From positions 1 through 64,000 of the forward strand of contig CAJTXM010000004.1 in the NCBI GenBank assembly GCA_910583545.1: DNA of 64,000 bases, written 5' to 3'. The notes under the pieces are model-generated. The model did no database searches. It saw nothing but the letters and a program-made list of their open reading frames with translations, and was not told the origin of the DNA. Source of the DNA: an uncultured Christensenella sp. (GTDB lineage: Bacteria; Bacillota; Clostridia; Christensenellales; Borkfalkiaceae). The translations under genes and the position numbers were made by a program. Shown here in pieces: positions 10,561 through 20,378 of this stretch. Position 1 is the first letter of the stretch. Each line of letters begins with the position of its first letter.

Positions 10561-10805
10561 TTTTTAAAATAGTAGTTATCCACCCCTATAACACAATATA
10601 TTGTGGTAAAAGCCCGTTTTGCGCAAAAAAATTAAGAAAATATGCCGTATTTTGTGTTTAAAACGCAAAAGCGCGGAAATTTTTTCCGCCGTTTATCCAC
10701 AGTTTCGCCACTGCCAAATGATGTAAAAAAAGAACTATTATGCCAGGCGTAGCAATATTATCTAACTGCCTGTACGCGTTAAGGACGGCAAATAGAGGTG
10801 CGAAA
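10561..10805. other. Non-coding stretch with DnaA-box-like sites and a 14-bp palindrome
   Basis: No gene is visible between the two surface-protein operons. The stretch holds one perfect DnaA box TTATCCACA (10693-10701), a one-mismatch box (10576-10584), and the perfect palindrome CACAATATATTGTG (10592-10605), which fits the NrdR-box consensus although no nrd gene is near. Function unknown. Confidence 0.45.
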
Positions 10806-10808
10806 CAA

Positions 10809-10835
10809 AAGACCCGAACTAACCGTTCGGGTCTT
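10809..10835 (-). terminator. Terminator after the LRR-protein operon
   Basis: An 11-bp perfect stem (AAGACCCGAAC with GTTCGGGTCTT) and 5-nt loop lies directly after the stop of the 214-aa gene. Confidence 0.75.
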
Positions 10836-10840
10836 GTTGA

Positions 10841-11485
10841 TTATTCTTTTTTGTCGTCCGGCGTTTCGCCTATCAGTTTGGATACGGTTATTAATTCTTC
10901 GGATTCGCCTGTTTCCTGCGCCTTTTCGGGAACAGGAGACTGTTCGGAATTCTCAGCCTTGACGGGAGCCTGCGCAGGTTCCTGCGAGGGTCTGAATTCA
11001 AGGGGGTCCTGTTTCTTCTGAACGGGCTTGCGCCGAGGCTGAGTGCCGTTCTGGGGCTTAGCCGATTTGGATGTGCCGTTCTTAGTAGGCGCCGCGCGCT
11101 TGACAGCAGGCTTTTTAGAAGCCTCTTCCGCTCTGCGTTTTTTGCGGTTGTTCTCGTCCTCTTCCGAAGCCTGTTCTATCGCCTTCTCCTCTTCGATAAG
11201 CTCGTCGACGAGAGCCATAGCCGACTTGACGCGTCTGAGCTTGTTTATGAGTTCGGACTTTTTCGCCTCGTCGTCTTTGCACGCCATAAGTTCGAGCAGA
11301 AGATTCGATTCGCGTCTTGTAAGCATACTTCTGACGTTATTGGGATCGACTTCTTCGGGGGGCTTTTTGACGGGACGCAACGCAATGAAAACTATCAGAG
11401 CGAACAGAGCGGAAACAACTATCATTATTATCAGCATTGCAATGAACAACCCGCGCGTTGCAGATGCAAGTAAAGCAAAACCCAT
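10841..11485 (-). CDS. Single-pass membrane protein with charged cytoplasmic region (214 aa)
   Basis: No known family recognised. A hydrophobic helix at about residues 14-36 is followed by a basic juxtamembrane segment. A predicted helical region (about 50-115) contains an acidic patch rich in Glu, and the tail (120-214) is low-complexity, Lys/Pro/Gln/Glu-rich and probably disordered. It follows the 1973-aa LRR surface protein with a 2-nt gap, and its GAGGAGG ribosome-binding site lies inside the last codons of that gene, so translation is probably coupled. The pair repeats the architecture of the preceding operon (surface giant plus inward-facing membrane partner). Inference: a membrane or cytoplasmic partner of the LRR protein. 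Confidence 0.7.
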   Translation of the reverse strand: MGFALLASATRGLFIAMLIIMIVVSALFALIVFIALRPVKKPPEEVDPNNVRSMLTRRESNLLLELMACKDDEAKKSELINKLRRVKSAMALVDELIEEEKAIEQASEEDENNRKKRRAEEASKKPAVKRAAPTKNGTSKSAKPQNGTQPRRKPVQKKQDPLEFRPSQEPAQAPVKAENSEQSPVPEKAQETGESEELITVSKLIGETPDDKKE

Positions 11486-11487
11486 AA

Positions 11488-14400
11488 TTATTTCCTCCTC
11501 AGCTCGTTTCTTACCGCTTTACGGTATTCTCTTTCGGCTTTCTTGTTTCTGAGTATAAGAAGCGTTATCGCCGCGCCTGCAAGACATAATGCCAGAACGG
11601 AGAATACTACCGTTGAAGCTATGAGCGCCGTAAGTCCGACCGAATCTTCGATGACGTCGAAATAGATTTCGCTTTCGAGTTCGTCGTAGTTGTTGGTTCC
11701 CTCAACCCTTGCCGTAAGCTTGTAAGTGCCTATGCCGAGCGAGCTGAGTTCGTGAGTGCCGTATTCCCTGCCGTTTGCGTCGGTGATTATAATCTTTACG
11801 GTGCCGAGCGCCGAGCTTGCTATAACCGAATTTTTTTCGGCGGAGAAGTTACCCTCTGCCCAACCCCTTATGTAGGGAACTTCGACCCACGCGTTCTGCG
11901 CCCTCGAAACCGTGAACGTTGTAACCGTTTCAAGCCTTGCATAGTTTTCGCTCTGCGAAAGCAAAGCCCTCATTTCGTATGTGCCGATATCGAGCTTGCC
12001 TTCGATATTCAGAAGCTTGTCGATTGTCTGGAATGTACCCTGCGTACCCTTCTTCTTGTACTGAATAACTACCTTGCTTGCTTCGCCGTAGTTGGGAACC
12101 GCCTCCATAAGCTTCATCGCATCATCGAAGTCGATATAATCGAAATCGGGTATATAGAGCGATTTCCACGAGTTGGTTGCCGGAAGCACTTTGAAGCGGA
12201 TCTTGTATTCCCATACGGAGAAATTGTCCTGTTCGTCAAGGCGGAGAATAACGTAATACTCGCCCGCGCCGACGTGACCCGACTTATCTTTGAGCCCGTC
12301 AAGGGTTTCGTACAGAGTAGGCACGCCCGAAGGCCTGTCGTAGTCGGCTTTAAGACAGTAGTAAATTTTTACTTTCGAAGCAACTTCGCTTCCCAGACCG
12401 CCGAGCGCGGTGGTAAGGTCGGGTAAACCTATATTCGAAGGAGTGTTGCCGTAGTTCCAGCTGTCGATGAACGGGACTTCGTTGAAGAACAGTTCAGCTT
12501 TCCCGACCTCTATCTCTATCTCGCTTACGAACTCGCCGACGCCGTCGTCGGGTGCGCCGGGGTCGATAGCTTTAAGAGTATAACGTCCTGCCGGAGCGTA
12601 GTTGAAGCCGGGACCCGAAAGCTGTGCGTCGGGATCGCCGTTGAAGTAGTAGATTGCAGTCTTGTCTTCGGAAATAAGCTCGAATTTGTATCTTGAATAG
12701 TCGTCGCTTATCATCAGCTTCCAGTGAGGCGCGTTGTCCTCTCTCGTAAACTTACCGTATTCCCAGCTGTTGATAAACAGTTTTCCGTCGGCAGCTTCTC
12801 TGTTATGCGAAGCCGCTATATTGAACTGAACGGGCAGGAATTTTCTGTAAACGACCGCGGTACCGAAGTCGAATTCATTCTCCGAGATAGACGAATCCCA
12901 TAAAACGTATTCTTTATAAATTTCCTTGACGGAAACGAATACGACGTGCAGTCCGAGATCGGTATAGGTATCGCCTTGGGGTTTACCGTATTTCGAGAAC
13001 AGGTTCGCAGGCGTCGAACCTATGGAAGACGGCGACAGCGTGAATACGTCAAAGAAGCTGTATTCGTCGAAAATTTCACTATTGCCCTTGCGGAGAAGCG
13101 CGTCCACGTCGGGAAGCACGCTTACGCCCGTGTATTCGATTTCGTCGATGGTTATCTTTTTAAGCGTGTGCGTTATATTGAGGACGTACTGTCCCGTAAT
13201 TTCGCCCTCGTAGTTGGGCGCGTCGACGATATAATATACCGTGTAAGTTCCCAGATTCACGGGGATAGCCCTGTCGTTCACGCCTTCGGCGTAGGCCTCC
13301 TCGTATTCTTTTGCAGTGTAATAGTTCTTATCCGCGTAGTCCTTGCCTGCCTCCGCCACGAAATAGCGCGCTTCGAAAGCAGTATAATATTCGGGATAAT
13401 TTTTCCAGACTCCGATACCTACGCCCTGATTATACTGAACGCCCTTACCCTTTTTAAAGAGTTCGAGAGTGCTCGTATCTATGAACGTGACTTCGCCCGT
13501 ATACTCTATTTTTGTGTTGATGAGCGAATTTATAACGTTGTTTCTGTCCATTTTCGTGACAGTAGCCTCTTTTACGGTGAACTCGAACACATAACCTTCG
13601 GAATTGCCGGAAATCGTCTGATCGCCGTCATTGAAAGGGTCGATATAGAATATCAGCACGTAGTCGCCTGCCGGAAGCGAACTGTTGATATAATGCGAGA
13701 ATACAGCCTGGTTGGTAAGTCTGATTTTCCCGTCTTTATCGGTGTTATTCGTGCCGTCCGGCATCTTTCCCGTAATCATCTTGCCGTCGTATCTGAGCGA
13801 GAATGAAAGGAGCTGACCCGACTGACCGTACAGAACGGACGGAGCCTTGGGAGGTTCTACCGCATTTTTGGTGTCGTAGGTGTATACCCAGTCGACGACC
13901 TTGTCGTCCTTGCGGATTTCAAAAGCGTAATCGCTTGTATCGCTGTCGCTGACGGTGAGCCTGTTATTTTTATCCATTACGATATACCATTTCTTGGTAA
14001 CCGTGACCATACCGTCGTCCGCGCGGGAGAACGTCAGTCCCAGCCTCTGCGTCAGAGCATCCTCGGTAAATATAAGACGGTAATTGTTGTCGGGCTTGAT
14101 TAGCGCAGAAGCCTCATACGAACCTGCTTCGAGCGCCTTGTTGCCCGTATATGAACCGTCGACAACGCTTCCGTAAGAAATTCCGCCCTGCCACCTTATC
14201 ATAATTTCTATTTCGGCAGCGTTTTTATAAGCAACGTACGAGCGGAGAACTTTTATCTGTTCGGAAGGGGTCTGACTGCCCTTTTCAAGGTACGGCGTCG
14301 TACCGCCGCCGAAGAAATAAAGTTCGGTAGACATTGCGTCAAGCTGTGCCGACGAAGGCATATTTCCGTCGTAGGTGTATGACGGACCGAGGTTTCCGCT

Positions 14401-17400
14401 CTCCGTCTGCCATACCACAAGCTTGGAGATATCCTGATTTTTAGGATTTATTTTGAACGTTACGTTACAGGGTGTAGCCCATATGCCGTAATCGGAGTTA
14501 AGCTTGATTTCAAGCACATAAGTGCCTGCGTCCCTGACGTACCCGTCGTTTGCCCAGTCAAATCCGGTATTGTCTGTTCCGTCGACGAATTTGTGCGAAA
14601 CGACGTTGAACGTGAATTTAGAAGCGTATTCTTCGAATTTGGCTTCGTCGATAGTGCCTACGTCCGAGGGGTTGCCCGTAATTTCTCTTAAAAGTTCGGT
14701 GAATATTCCCTTTATATCATAGCTCTTGTCTTCGCTGAACTGAACGTCGGGATTGAGAACGGTGAGTTTAGGCTGTGTAATGTAACGGGCGTACAGCGAA
14801 ATTTCGCCTCCGTCTTTAAGCATTTCCGTCAGGTCTTTGAGGTCGACTTTTTCCTTAGGATCGTATGCGTCGGTTTCATACCACACCGACTCAACGAAAT
14901 CTTTGCCCTGACTGGGCATACTTGCCGACTGATTCCATTTAAGCCCTATCTGCTCGTAGCCTGCGCTGCGGTTATAGAGCTTAGGCACTGTATGAACGCC
15001 CCCCACCGCGCCGTCGTCATAGATAAGATTTACGACTATTATATAAGTAAGGTTTTCCGAATAAGCCGAAAGATTGTTTTTTAACTTATCCGCGTCATAG
15101 CAGTCCTTACTCTTGGATATAAGCATAAGCGGCGTATCCGACGAATCGACGGTTCCCGTCTTGAAAGCGTCCGCACCGTAAGTTGCGTCTTCGGAAAGAT
15201 AAACGAATTGAAGCTTGTTGCAGCCTTCGAACGCAGACTGCCCCACGCTTTTTACCGTCGAAGGGAATTCCACAACTTCGAGGGAAGAGCAGTTCTTGAA
15301 TGAAGAACCGTTGATATTGACAAGCACGTCTTTCTTATTGCTGCCCGTGAGTCCTCCGCCGAAAGTGACGGTTTTAAGATTTGAGCAGTCCGCAAAAGCG
15401 CTGTAATCTATCGTTCTTATGTTCTGGGGAAGAGTTATAGATTCAAGAGAAGTACACCCCTGGAACATATATGAACTTATAGTATTTATATTTACGTTGG
15501 AGTTGAAGTTGACGTTTGTAAGCGACGTACAGCCCTGCAAGAGGTTGTCGCCTACTTCAAGAAGCGTCGAGGGGAAAGTTATGTGCGTGAGCGACGTACA
15601 CTGCGCAAACGCCGAATCGTCTATCTTTTTTATCTGTGCGGTATCGGGAATTACGATGTGCGTCACTTCCGTCTTGCCCAAAAATGCGTCGTGATGAATA
15701 TCGTACTGAGCTCCGCCTACGCTTGCACCGTATCCGCCGGGAAGCGTTACTTCTCCGCCTTCGCCCGTGTAGTCGATGAGCCAGTTCTTGGAAGAATCGG
15801 CATAGAATACAAAACCGGGGTGTTTTTCGGCGTCGATATTGGAATCGCCGTCTTTATAAACTCTCAGCGCATAATAAGCGACAAGTCCGAAATCGTTCGA
15901 GCCGGCTGTCAGATTCTGCAACGCGCTGTTCGCAGAAAGGTTCTTTACCTCCACAAGCTTACGGCAGTTTGCAAACGCGTTGTCCTGTATGTTATTCACG
16001 TCAGCGCCTATCGTAAAAGTGCGGAGCGAACTGCAATTTGAAAACGCCTGCTGTTTTATAGTGTTAAGACCCGTGTTTTCTATCCCTTCGATTTCAACCA
16101 GAGACGTGCAGTCCGCAAAAGCGCTCTGACCGATTGATTTGACGACGCTGTCTGCGCCGAACACGATTTTTTCAAGCGCTTTACATCCCTGAAAGGCGCC
16201 CGTGCCGAAGTTTTTGCTGTCCTCGACGTTGGGGAAGCTTACGTTGTCGAAATGAATCTCTTTAATTCCCGTGTGTCCCGCGAAGAGATACGGAGGAAGA
16301 TTTTCCACCGCGCTGTCCTGCGAGCCGATATGTACAGTAACGTCGGTGTAAGCCTGCGCATTGGGCGCAAGCGCGAACGTACCCTGCTGGTTAGCAACCG
16401 AAAGATTGGACGCTGTTGCGTAGAAATATATATCGGAAACACCGCTGCAACTGTAAAAAGCTCTTTCGTTTATGGTAGTTACCGTCTTGGGTACTGTAAT
16501 TTCGGTAAGCGCAATACAGCCGTTGAAAGCGTTCTTGCCGATATGAACTATTCCCGAAGGAAGCTTGAATACAGAAGTCGTATCGGCTTTGTCGGTATAA
16601 ATTCTTTTCAGAGAAGTACAGTTATAGAAAACGCCTTCGTTCAGCTGGGTTACGCTGTCGCTTATTCTCACGCTTTCAAGCTTGGCGCATCCGCTGAACG
16701 CGTGAGCGCCTATATTGACCGCGCTGTCGGGAAGGATGAGCGGAGTGAGGTTACGGCAGTTTGCAAAAGCTGAAATTCCTATCGTTTCGAGATTGTCGGG
16801 AATTGTGACGCTGTTTAAATTGTAGCAGTTTTCAAACGCACCGTCGGCTATTGTGACAATACTGTTATTAGAAGTTGTGAACGTTCTCAGCGTGGTACAG
16901 CCCGAAAACAGATCTTTTGCGATCGTGCTGACCTTAGGCAAAGAAATATTAGTAAGCGACGTACAGCCTCTGAACGCGCCCTCTTCCACCGTAGTAAGAT
17001 TTTCTTCGCCTTCAAGAGGAATCGTTTCAAGGGAAGTACAGCCGTTGAAAGCGTACTTCTCTATTGTAACAAGTTTATCCGCGCCCTTGAACGACACCCC
17101 GACGAGGTTTGAAGCAAGACGGCCGAAAAGCGCGTTCTGGGTAGGAGAATCTTCCGAATACCCCGTGCCTATCGCCGTTACCGTATCGGGAAGTTCGATT
17201 TTGAACTTCTTTGAACCGACTTCGTTTATACCCGCCTGAGTAAGTCCCGTGAACTTACCGCCCGACACGTTGAAATAGGCGCTGCCCGATAACGTGACCT
17301 CGCCGGCCGCCGAAGACGGCTTCGGCATAAGCATAATGCCCGCACCCGCGCACGCGGCCGCACACGTCGAAATAAATAACAGCGTAAGTTTTTTCTTTAA

Positions 17401-17409
17401 ACTCGTCAT
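11488..17409 (-). CDS. Giant BspA-type leucine-rich-repeat surface protein (1973 aa)
   Basis: A signal peptide (about 1-35) is followed, from about 45 to 785, by a long array of BspA/LRR_5-type repeats of about 23 residues (pattern IGxxAFxxCxxLxxVxxPxxV). Near 790-880 comes an InlB-B-like segment (LIYDDG ... LYARY), then about 1000 residues of beta-rich Ig/MBG-like repeats (YTG, AGxYxL motifs). A hydrophobic helix at about 1926-1950 and a short basic tail (RNKKAEREYRK type) end the protein, so it is membrane-anchored without a sortase motif. BspA-type LRR proteins are known from host-associated bacteria and protozoa and often bind host or partner surfaces; that role here is inference. Co-transcribed with the 214-aa gene. 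Confidence 0.85.
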   Translation of the reverse strand: MTSLKKKLTLLFISTCAAACAGAGIMLMPKPSSAAGEVTLSGSAYFNVSGGKFTGLTQAGINEVGSKKFKIELPDTVTAIGTGYSEDSPTQNALFGRLASNLVGVSFKGADKLVTIEKYAFNGCTSLETIPLEGEENLTTVEEGAFRGCTSLTNISLPKVSTIAKDLFSGCTTLRTFTTSNNSIVTIADGAFENCYNLNSVTIPDNLETIGISAFANCRNLTPLILPDSAVNIGAHAFSGCAKLESVRISDSVTQLNEGVFYNCTSLKRIYTDKADTTSVFKLPSGIVHIGKNAFNGCIALTEITVPKTVTTINERAFYSCSGVSDIYFYATASNLSVANQQGTFALAPNAQAYTDVTVHIGSQDSAVENLPPYLFAGHTGIKEIHFDNVSFPNVEDSKNFGTGAFQGCKALEKIVFGADSVVKSIGQSAFADCTSLVEIEGIENTGLNTIKQQAFSNCSSLRTFTIGADVNNIQDNAFANCRKLVEVKNLSANSALQNLTAGSNDFGLVAYYALRVYKDGDSNIDAEKHPGFVFYADSSKNWLIDYTGEGGEVTLPGGYGASVGGAQYDIHHDAFLGKTEVTHIVIPDTAQIKKIDDSAFAQCTSLTHITFPSTLLEVGDNLLQGCTSLTNVNFNSNVNINTISSYMFQGCTSLESITLPQNIRTIDYSAFADCSNLKTVTFGGGLTGSNKKDVLVNINGSSFKNCSSLEVVEFPSTVKSVGQSAFEGCNKLQFVYLSEDATYGADAFKTGTVDSSDTPLMLISKSKDCYDADKLKNNLSAYSENLTYIIVVNLIYDDGAVGGVHTVPKLYNRSAGYEQIGLKWNQSASMPSQGKDFVESVWYETDAYDPKEKVDLKDLTEMLKDGGEISLYARYITQPKLTVLNPDVQFSEDKSYDIKGIFTELLREITGNPSDVGTIDEAKFEEYASKFTFNVVSHKFVDGTDNTGFDWANDGYVRDAGTYVLEIKLNSDYGIWATPCNVTFKINPKNQDISKLVVWQTESGNLGPSYTYDGNMPSSAQLDAMSTELYFFGGGTTPYLEKGSQTPSEQIKVLRSYVAYKNAAEIEIMIRWQGGISYGSVVDGSYTGNKALEAGSYEASALIKPDNNYRLIFTEDALTQRLGLTFSRADDGMVTVTKKWYIVMDKNNRLTVSDSDTSDYAFEIRKDDKVVDWVYTYDTKNAVEPPKAPSVLYGQSGQLLSFSLRYDGKMITGKMPDGTNNTDKDGKIRLTNQAVFSHYINSSLPAGDYVLIFYIDPFNDGDQTISGNSEGYVFEFTVKEATVTKMDRNNVINSLINTKIEYTGEVTFIDTSTLELFKKGKGVQYNQGVGIGVWKNYPEYYTAFEARYFVAEAGKDYADKNYYTAKEYEEAYAEGVNDRAIPVNLGTYTVYYIVDAPNYEGEITGQYVLNITHTLKKITIDEIEYTGVSVLPDVDALLRKGNSEIFDEYSFFDVFTLSPSSIGSTPANLFSKYGKPQGDTYTDLGLHVVFVSVKEIYKEYVLWDSSISENEFDFGTAVVYRKFLPVQFNIAASHNREAADGKLFINSWEYGKFTREDNAPHWKLMISDDYSRYKFELISEDKTAIYYFNGDPDAQLSGPGFNYAPAGRYTLKAIDPGAPDDGVGEFVSEIEIEVGKAELFFNEVPFIDSWNYGNTPSNIGLPDLTTALGGLGSEVASKVKIYYCLKADYDRPSGVPTLYETLDGLKDKSGHVGAGEYYVILRLDEQDNFSVWEYKIRFKVLPATNSWKSLYIPDFDYIDFDDAMKLMEAVPNYGEASKVVIQYKKKGTQGTFQTIDKLLNIEGKLDIGTYEMRALLSQSENYARLETVTTFTVSRAQNAWVEVPYIRGWAEGNFSAEKNSVIASSALGTVKIIITDANGREYGTHELSSLGIGTYKLTARVEGTNNYDELESEIYFDVIEDSVGLTALIASTVVFSVLALCLAGAAITLLILRNKKAEREYRKAVRNELRRK

Positions 17410-17618
17410 ATCCTTTTCCTCGATGAAAATTTATGCGTTTCAGGCAAAATAGCCTTAAATTACAGGTAAAGTATATATTACTCCATAATTTGATTTTTAC
17501 CTATAATGAATTATACAACACAATTTTTATAAAATCAACATTTATTTTACATTAATTTCAAGCAATTTTTGTTAAAAGCGTGATAAAACCCGATTTTTTT
17601 AATTCTTTCGCTTTTAAA

Positions 17619-17647
17619 TTGACAACTATTTGCGCTGATGTTATGAT
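17619..17647 (+). promoter_or_regulatory. Promoter of the yitT pair, near-leaderless
   Basis: TTGACA (17619-17624) and TATGAT (17642-17647) are separated by 17 bp. The ATG at 17657 lies only 9 nt after the -10 element, which leaves at most 2-3 nt of 5' leader and no room for a Shine-Dalgarno site. Confidence 0.7.
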
Positions 17648-17656
17648 ATCTTAGCT

Positions 17657-18610
17657 ATGGATAACGAACAGAATACGGCGGAAGAAACCGCAGAAATAAA
17701 AGAAGAACCCGTAAAGATTTTAAAAGACAATCTTCTGACGGAAAAACAGAAAAAAATGCAGAAAGCTCTGCGCTGGATACTAATCACGGTAGGCAGTCTG
17801 ATGATGGCGTTAAGCGTATATTTTTTCCAGACTCCGAACGGCATCACGCTCGGCGGAGTGGCAGGCGTTGCGTTCCTTCTCGAAAAAGCGACGCCCATTT
17901 CGCAGGGTCTGTGGATGGCGATAATCAACGGCGCGCTTCTCTTTCTGGGACTTATCGTTTTGGGTAAAATGTGCATCGTGCGCACGCTTTACTCTTCTAT
18001 TTTATATACCGGATTTATTTATATTCTCGAAATTATCGGCAAAGAGACGAACATCCCCCACCCCGTGACAGGCGGAAACGTGTTTCTTGCCTTAACGTAT
18101 GCTATTCTTTTATTCGGAATAGGCGGAGCGCTCATTTTCAACTGCGGAGCCTCCTCCGGCGGAACGGACATAATCGCGCTGATATTCAAAAAATTCACAA
18201 AACTCAACGTCGGCGCGGCGCTGTTCATAGTCGACTTTATCGTAATATGTATAACTATCTATTCGGTCGACGTCGAAACTGCGCTGTATTCGTTTTTGGG
18301 ACTGTTTGCAAAGTCGTTCCTTTTAGACAGCGTCATAGAAGGTCTCGGCAGAACCAAATATATTACCATTATAACCACTAAGCCGAAAGAGATAGGCGAC
18401 TACATATTAAACGGCGTTCACCATACTTATACCGTGTACGAAGCAAGGGGCGGATACACGGGCGATGAGAAGAAGGTCATTCTCACTATATGCAAGCGGA
18501 GCGAAGCGTGGAAACTTAAAACGGGTGTAAAACAGATAGATCCGAATGCATTCGTCATAATTTCCACGGCGAGCGAGATCGTCGGCAAAGGTTTCGGGGG
18601 TACCATATGA
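17657..18610 (+). CDS. YitT family membrane protein (317 aa)
   Basis: A YitT/DUF161 membrane domain has five to six predicted helices between about residues 35 and 215. The family signature is present (FFQTPNGITLGG near the start, then NCGASSGGTDIIAL). It is followed by a C-terminal DUF2179 domain (about 230-315; YTVYEARGGYTGDEKKVI). Function of the family is unproven; it is an integral membrane protein with a small soluble ligand-binding-like domain. The first 35 residues are hydrophilic and Glu/Lys-rich. The stop overlaps the next yitT start by 4 bp (ATGA), so the two are translationally coupled. Start choice rests on the promoter spacing; the mRNA seems leaderless. Confidence 0.9.
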   Translation: MDNEQNTAEETAEIKEEPVKILKDNLLTEKQKKMQKALRWILITVGSLMMALSVYFFQTPNGITLGGVAGVAFLLEKATPISQGLWMAIINGALLFLGLIVLGKMCIVRTLYSSILYTGFIYILEIIGKETNIPHPVTGGNVFLALTYAILLFGIGGALIFNCGASSGGTDIIALIFKKFTKLNVGAALFIVDFIVICITIYSVDVETALYSFLGLFAKSFLLDSVIEGLGRTKYITIITTKPKEIGDYILNGVHHTYTVYEARGGYTGDEKKVILTICKRSEAWKLKTGVKQIDPNAFVIISTASEIVGKGFGGTI

Positions 18611-19497
18611 CAAAGCCGAAAATAAAAATAACGAAAGCCTCGGTAAAATACTGGATATTTCTCAATATAGGCATACTGCTCGTTTCGGCAGGCGTTTACT
18701 TTTTCAAAGCGCCGAATAATTTTGCGACGGGCGGAGTTTCGGGACTTGCAATTATTCTTGCAAAATTCATTACACCGAAAGTCAGCTGGCTCGGTCAGCC
18801 GGAAATAACGGCAATAATCAACACGTTACTTCTTATAATAGGTTTCATTTTCTTAGGCAGGGGGTGTTCGCTCAAAACCGTCTACTGCACGCTCGCCTAT
18901 TCGGGCGAAATGGAAATTATGCAGCTTATCTATAAAATGAATAAACCGCTCACAAACGAGCTGTTTCTGGAATTCGTGCTGATGATGCTTCTCACGGGAA
19001 TAGGAAGCGCGATAATATTCAACTGCAAGGCTTCCTCGGGCGGAACCGACATAATCGCGCTGATAATCAAGAAATACACGAATTTGAAGGACGTAGGACT
19101 TGCGCTTTTAGTGACCGATTTCGCAGTGGCGTTTTCAACCTTTTTCGTATTCAGCTACGACATAAGAATCGGACTTTACTCTATGCTCGGACTGTTTACG
19201 AAAGCTTTCTTAATCGACGGCGTAATAGAAAATATCGTAAAGAGCAAGTACGTTATGATAATAACCCCCAACCCCGAAACGGTGACGCCGTTCATTTTGG
19301 AAAGACTTCACCGAAGCTATACCTCGTTCAAGGCTCAGGGCGGATATTCGGGCGAAGAGCGGACGGTGCTTGTCACGGTCTGCAAAAAGTTAGAGGCGTT
19401 CAAGCTCAAAAGTAAAATTCACGAAGTCGACCCAGACGCGTTCGTCATTCTCTGCGATACGAGCGAAATAATGGGCAGAGGCTGGAGCAACCTGTAA
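18607..19497 (+). CDS. YitT family membrane protein, second copy (296 aa)
   Basis: Same architecture as the preceding gene: a multi-helix YitT domain (FFKAPNNFATGGVSG, then NCKASSGGTDIIAL) and a C-terminal DUF2179 domain (SFKAQGGYSGEERTVL). The two proteins are clear paralogues but well diverged, so the duplication is old. Coupled by ATGA overlap, they may form a heteromer (inference). A bidirectional terminator follows, shared with convergent nadC. Confidence 0.9.
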   Translation: MTKPKIKITKASVKYWIFLNIGILLVSAGVYFFKAPNNFATGGVSGLAIILAKFITPKVSWLGQPEITAIINTLLLIIGFIFLGRGCSLKTVYCTLAYSGEMEIMQLIYKMNKPLTNELFLEFVLMMLLTGIGSAIIFNCKASSGGTDIIALIIKKYTNLKDVGLALLVTDFAVAFSTFFVFSYDIRIGLYSMLGLFTKAFLIDGVIENIVKSKYVMIITPNPETVTPFILERLHRSYTSFKAQGGYSGEERTVLVTVCKKLEAFKLKSKIHEVDPDAFVILCDTSEIMGRGWSNL

Positions 19498-19512
19498 AAG
19501 AAACCCAAACTA

Positions 19513-19541
19513 AAAAATGACGGTGTTTACCGTCATTTTTT
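19513..19541. terminator. Bidirectional terminator between yitT pair and nadC
   Basis: AATGACGGT pairs with ACCGTCATT around a gttt loop, with A- and T-runs on both sides. The nadC stop codon (19533-19535) lies inside the hairpin. Confidence 0.85.
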
Positions 19542-20378
19542 TATTCTTTTTAAATTCTTCATAGACAAATCGAGTATGGGTGCGGAATGGGTCAAAGCTC
19601 CGCTTGAAACGAAGTCGACGCCCGTATCTATGATATTTTTGATATTGTCGCGCGTGACGTTTCCGCTGCACTCCGTCTGAGCGCGCCCGTCTATCATTTT
19701 TACCGCGGTTTTCATATCCTCTACCGACATATTGTCAAGCATAATTATATCCGCGCCCGCCTCGACCGCCTCACGGCACATTTCGAGGTTTTCGACCTCC
19801 ACTTCGATTTTCCTGACGAAAGGCGAGTATTCCTTCGCGAGCGCCACCGCCTCTTTTACCGAGCCGGCCGCGCCTATGTGGTTATCCTTCAACAGCACGC
19901 CGTCGGAAAGATTGAATCTGTGATTACAGCCTCCTCCGACCTTAACCGCGTACTTTTCGAAAATGCGCATATTAGGGGTCGTCTTTCTCGTGTCGAGAAG
20001 TCTTGTCTTCGTTCCTTTCAGAAGCGCGACAGTTTCCGCGGTATAAGTTGCAATACCGCTCATCCTCTGTAAAAAATTAAGAGCCGTTCTCTCGCCCGAT
20101 AAAAGCGTGCGTATGTCGCCCCTGACGACAGCGAGAAGCTGTCCCTTTTTAACCCTGTCGCCGTCCCTGACGTTCGATATAACCTGCGTGTTTTCATCGA
20201 GAATTTTAAAAGTTCTTTCGTAAACCTTCATTCCGCAGATAACTCCGTCGGCTTTGCTGATAAGCTCCACTTCGCCTTCTACGGCTTCGCGCATTACCGC
20301 GTTAGTCGAAACGTCCTCGCCCGTTATATCCTCTTCCAGAGCCTGCCTTATAAGTCTGTCAGCCTTTAAGTCTGTCAT
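19533..20378 (-). CDS. nadC: Nicotinate-nucleotide diphosphorylase (carboxylating), quinolinate phosphoribosyltransferase (281 aa)
   Basis: Converts quinolinate and PRPP to nicotinate mononucleotide, CO2 and PPi in de novo NAD synthesis. Family motifs are present: RTALNFLQRMSGIAT, LDTRKTTPNMR, GGCNHRFNLSDGVLLKDNH, and near the end ECSGNVT with SSGALTHSAPILDLSM. Length is normal. I place the start at the ATG at 20378 because a GGAGG site precedes it by 6 nt; an upstream in-frame TTG (20393) would place that GGAGG inside the gene. It overlaps the end of nadB by 20 bp, so it is translationally coupled. Confidence 0.93.
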   Translation of the reverse strand: MTDLKADRLIRQALEEDITGEDVSTNAVMREAVEGEVELISKADGVICGMKVYERTFKILDENTQVISNVRDGDRVKKGQLLAVVRGDIRTLLSGERTALNFLQRMSGIATYTAETVALLKGTKTRLLDTRKTTPNMRIFEKYAVKVGGGCNHRFNLSDGVLLKDNHIGAAGSVKEAVALAKEYSPFVRKIEVEVENLEMCREAVEAGADIIMLDNMSVEDMKTAVKMIDGRAQTECSGNVTRDNIKNIIDTGVDFVSSGALTHSAPILDLSMKNLKRIKK

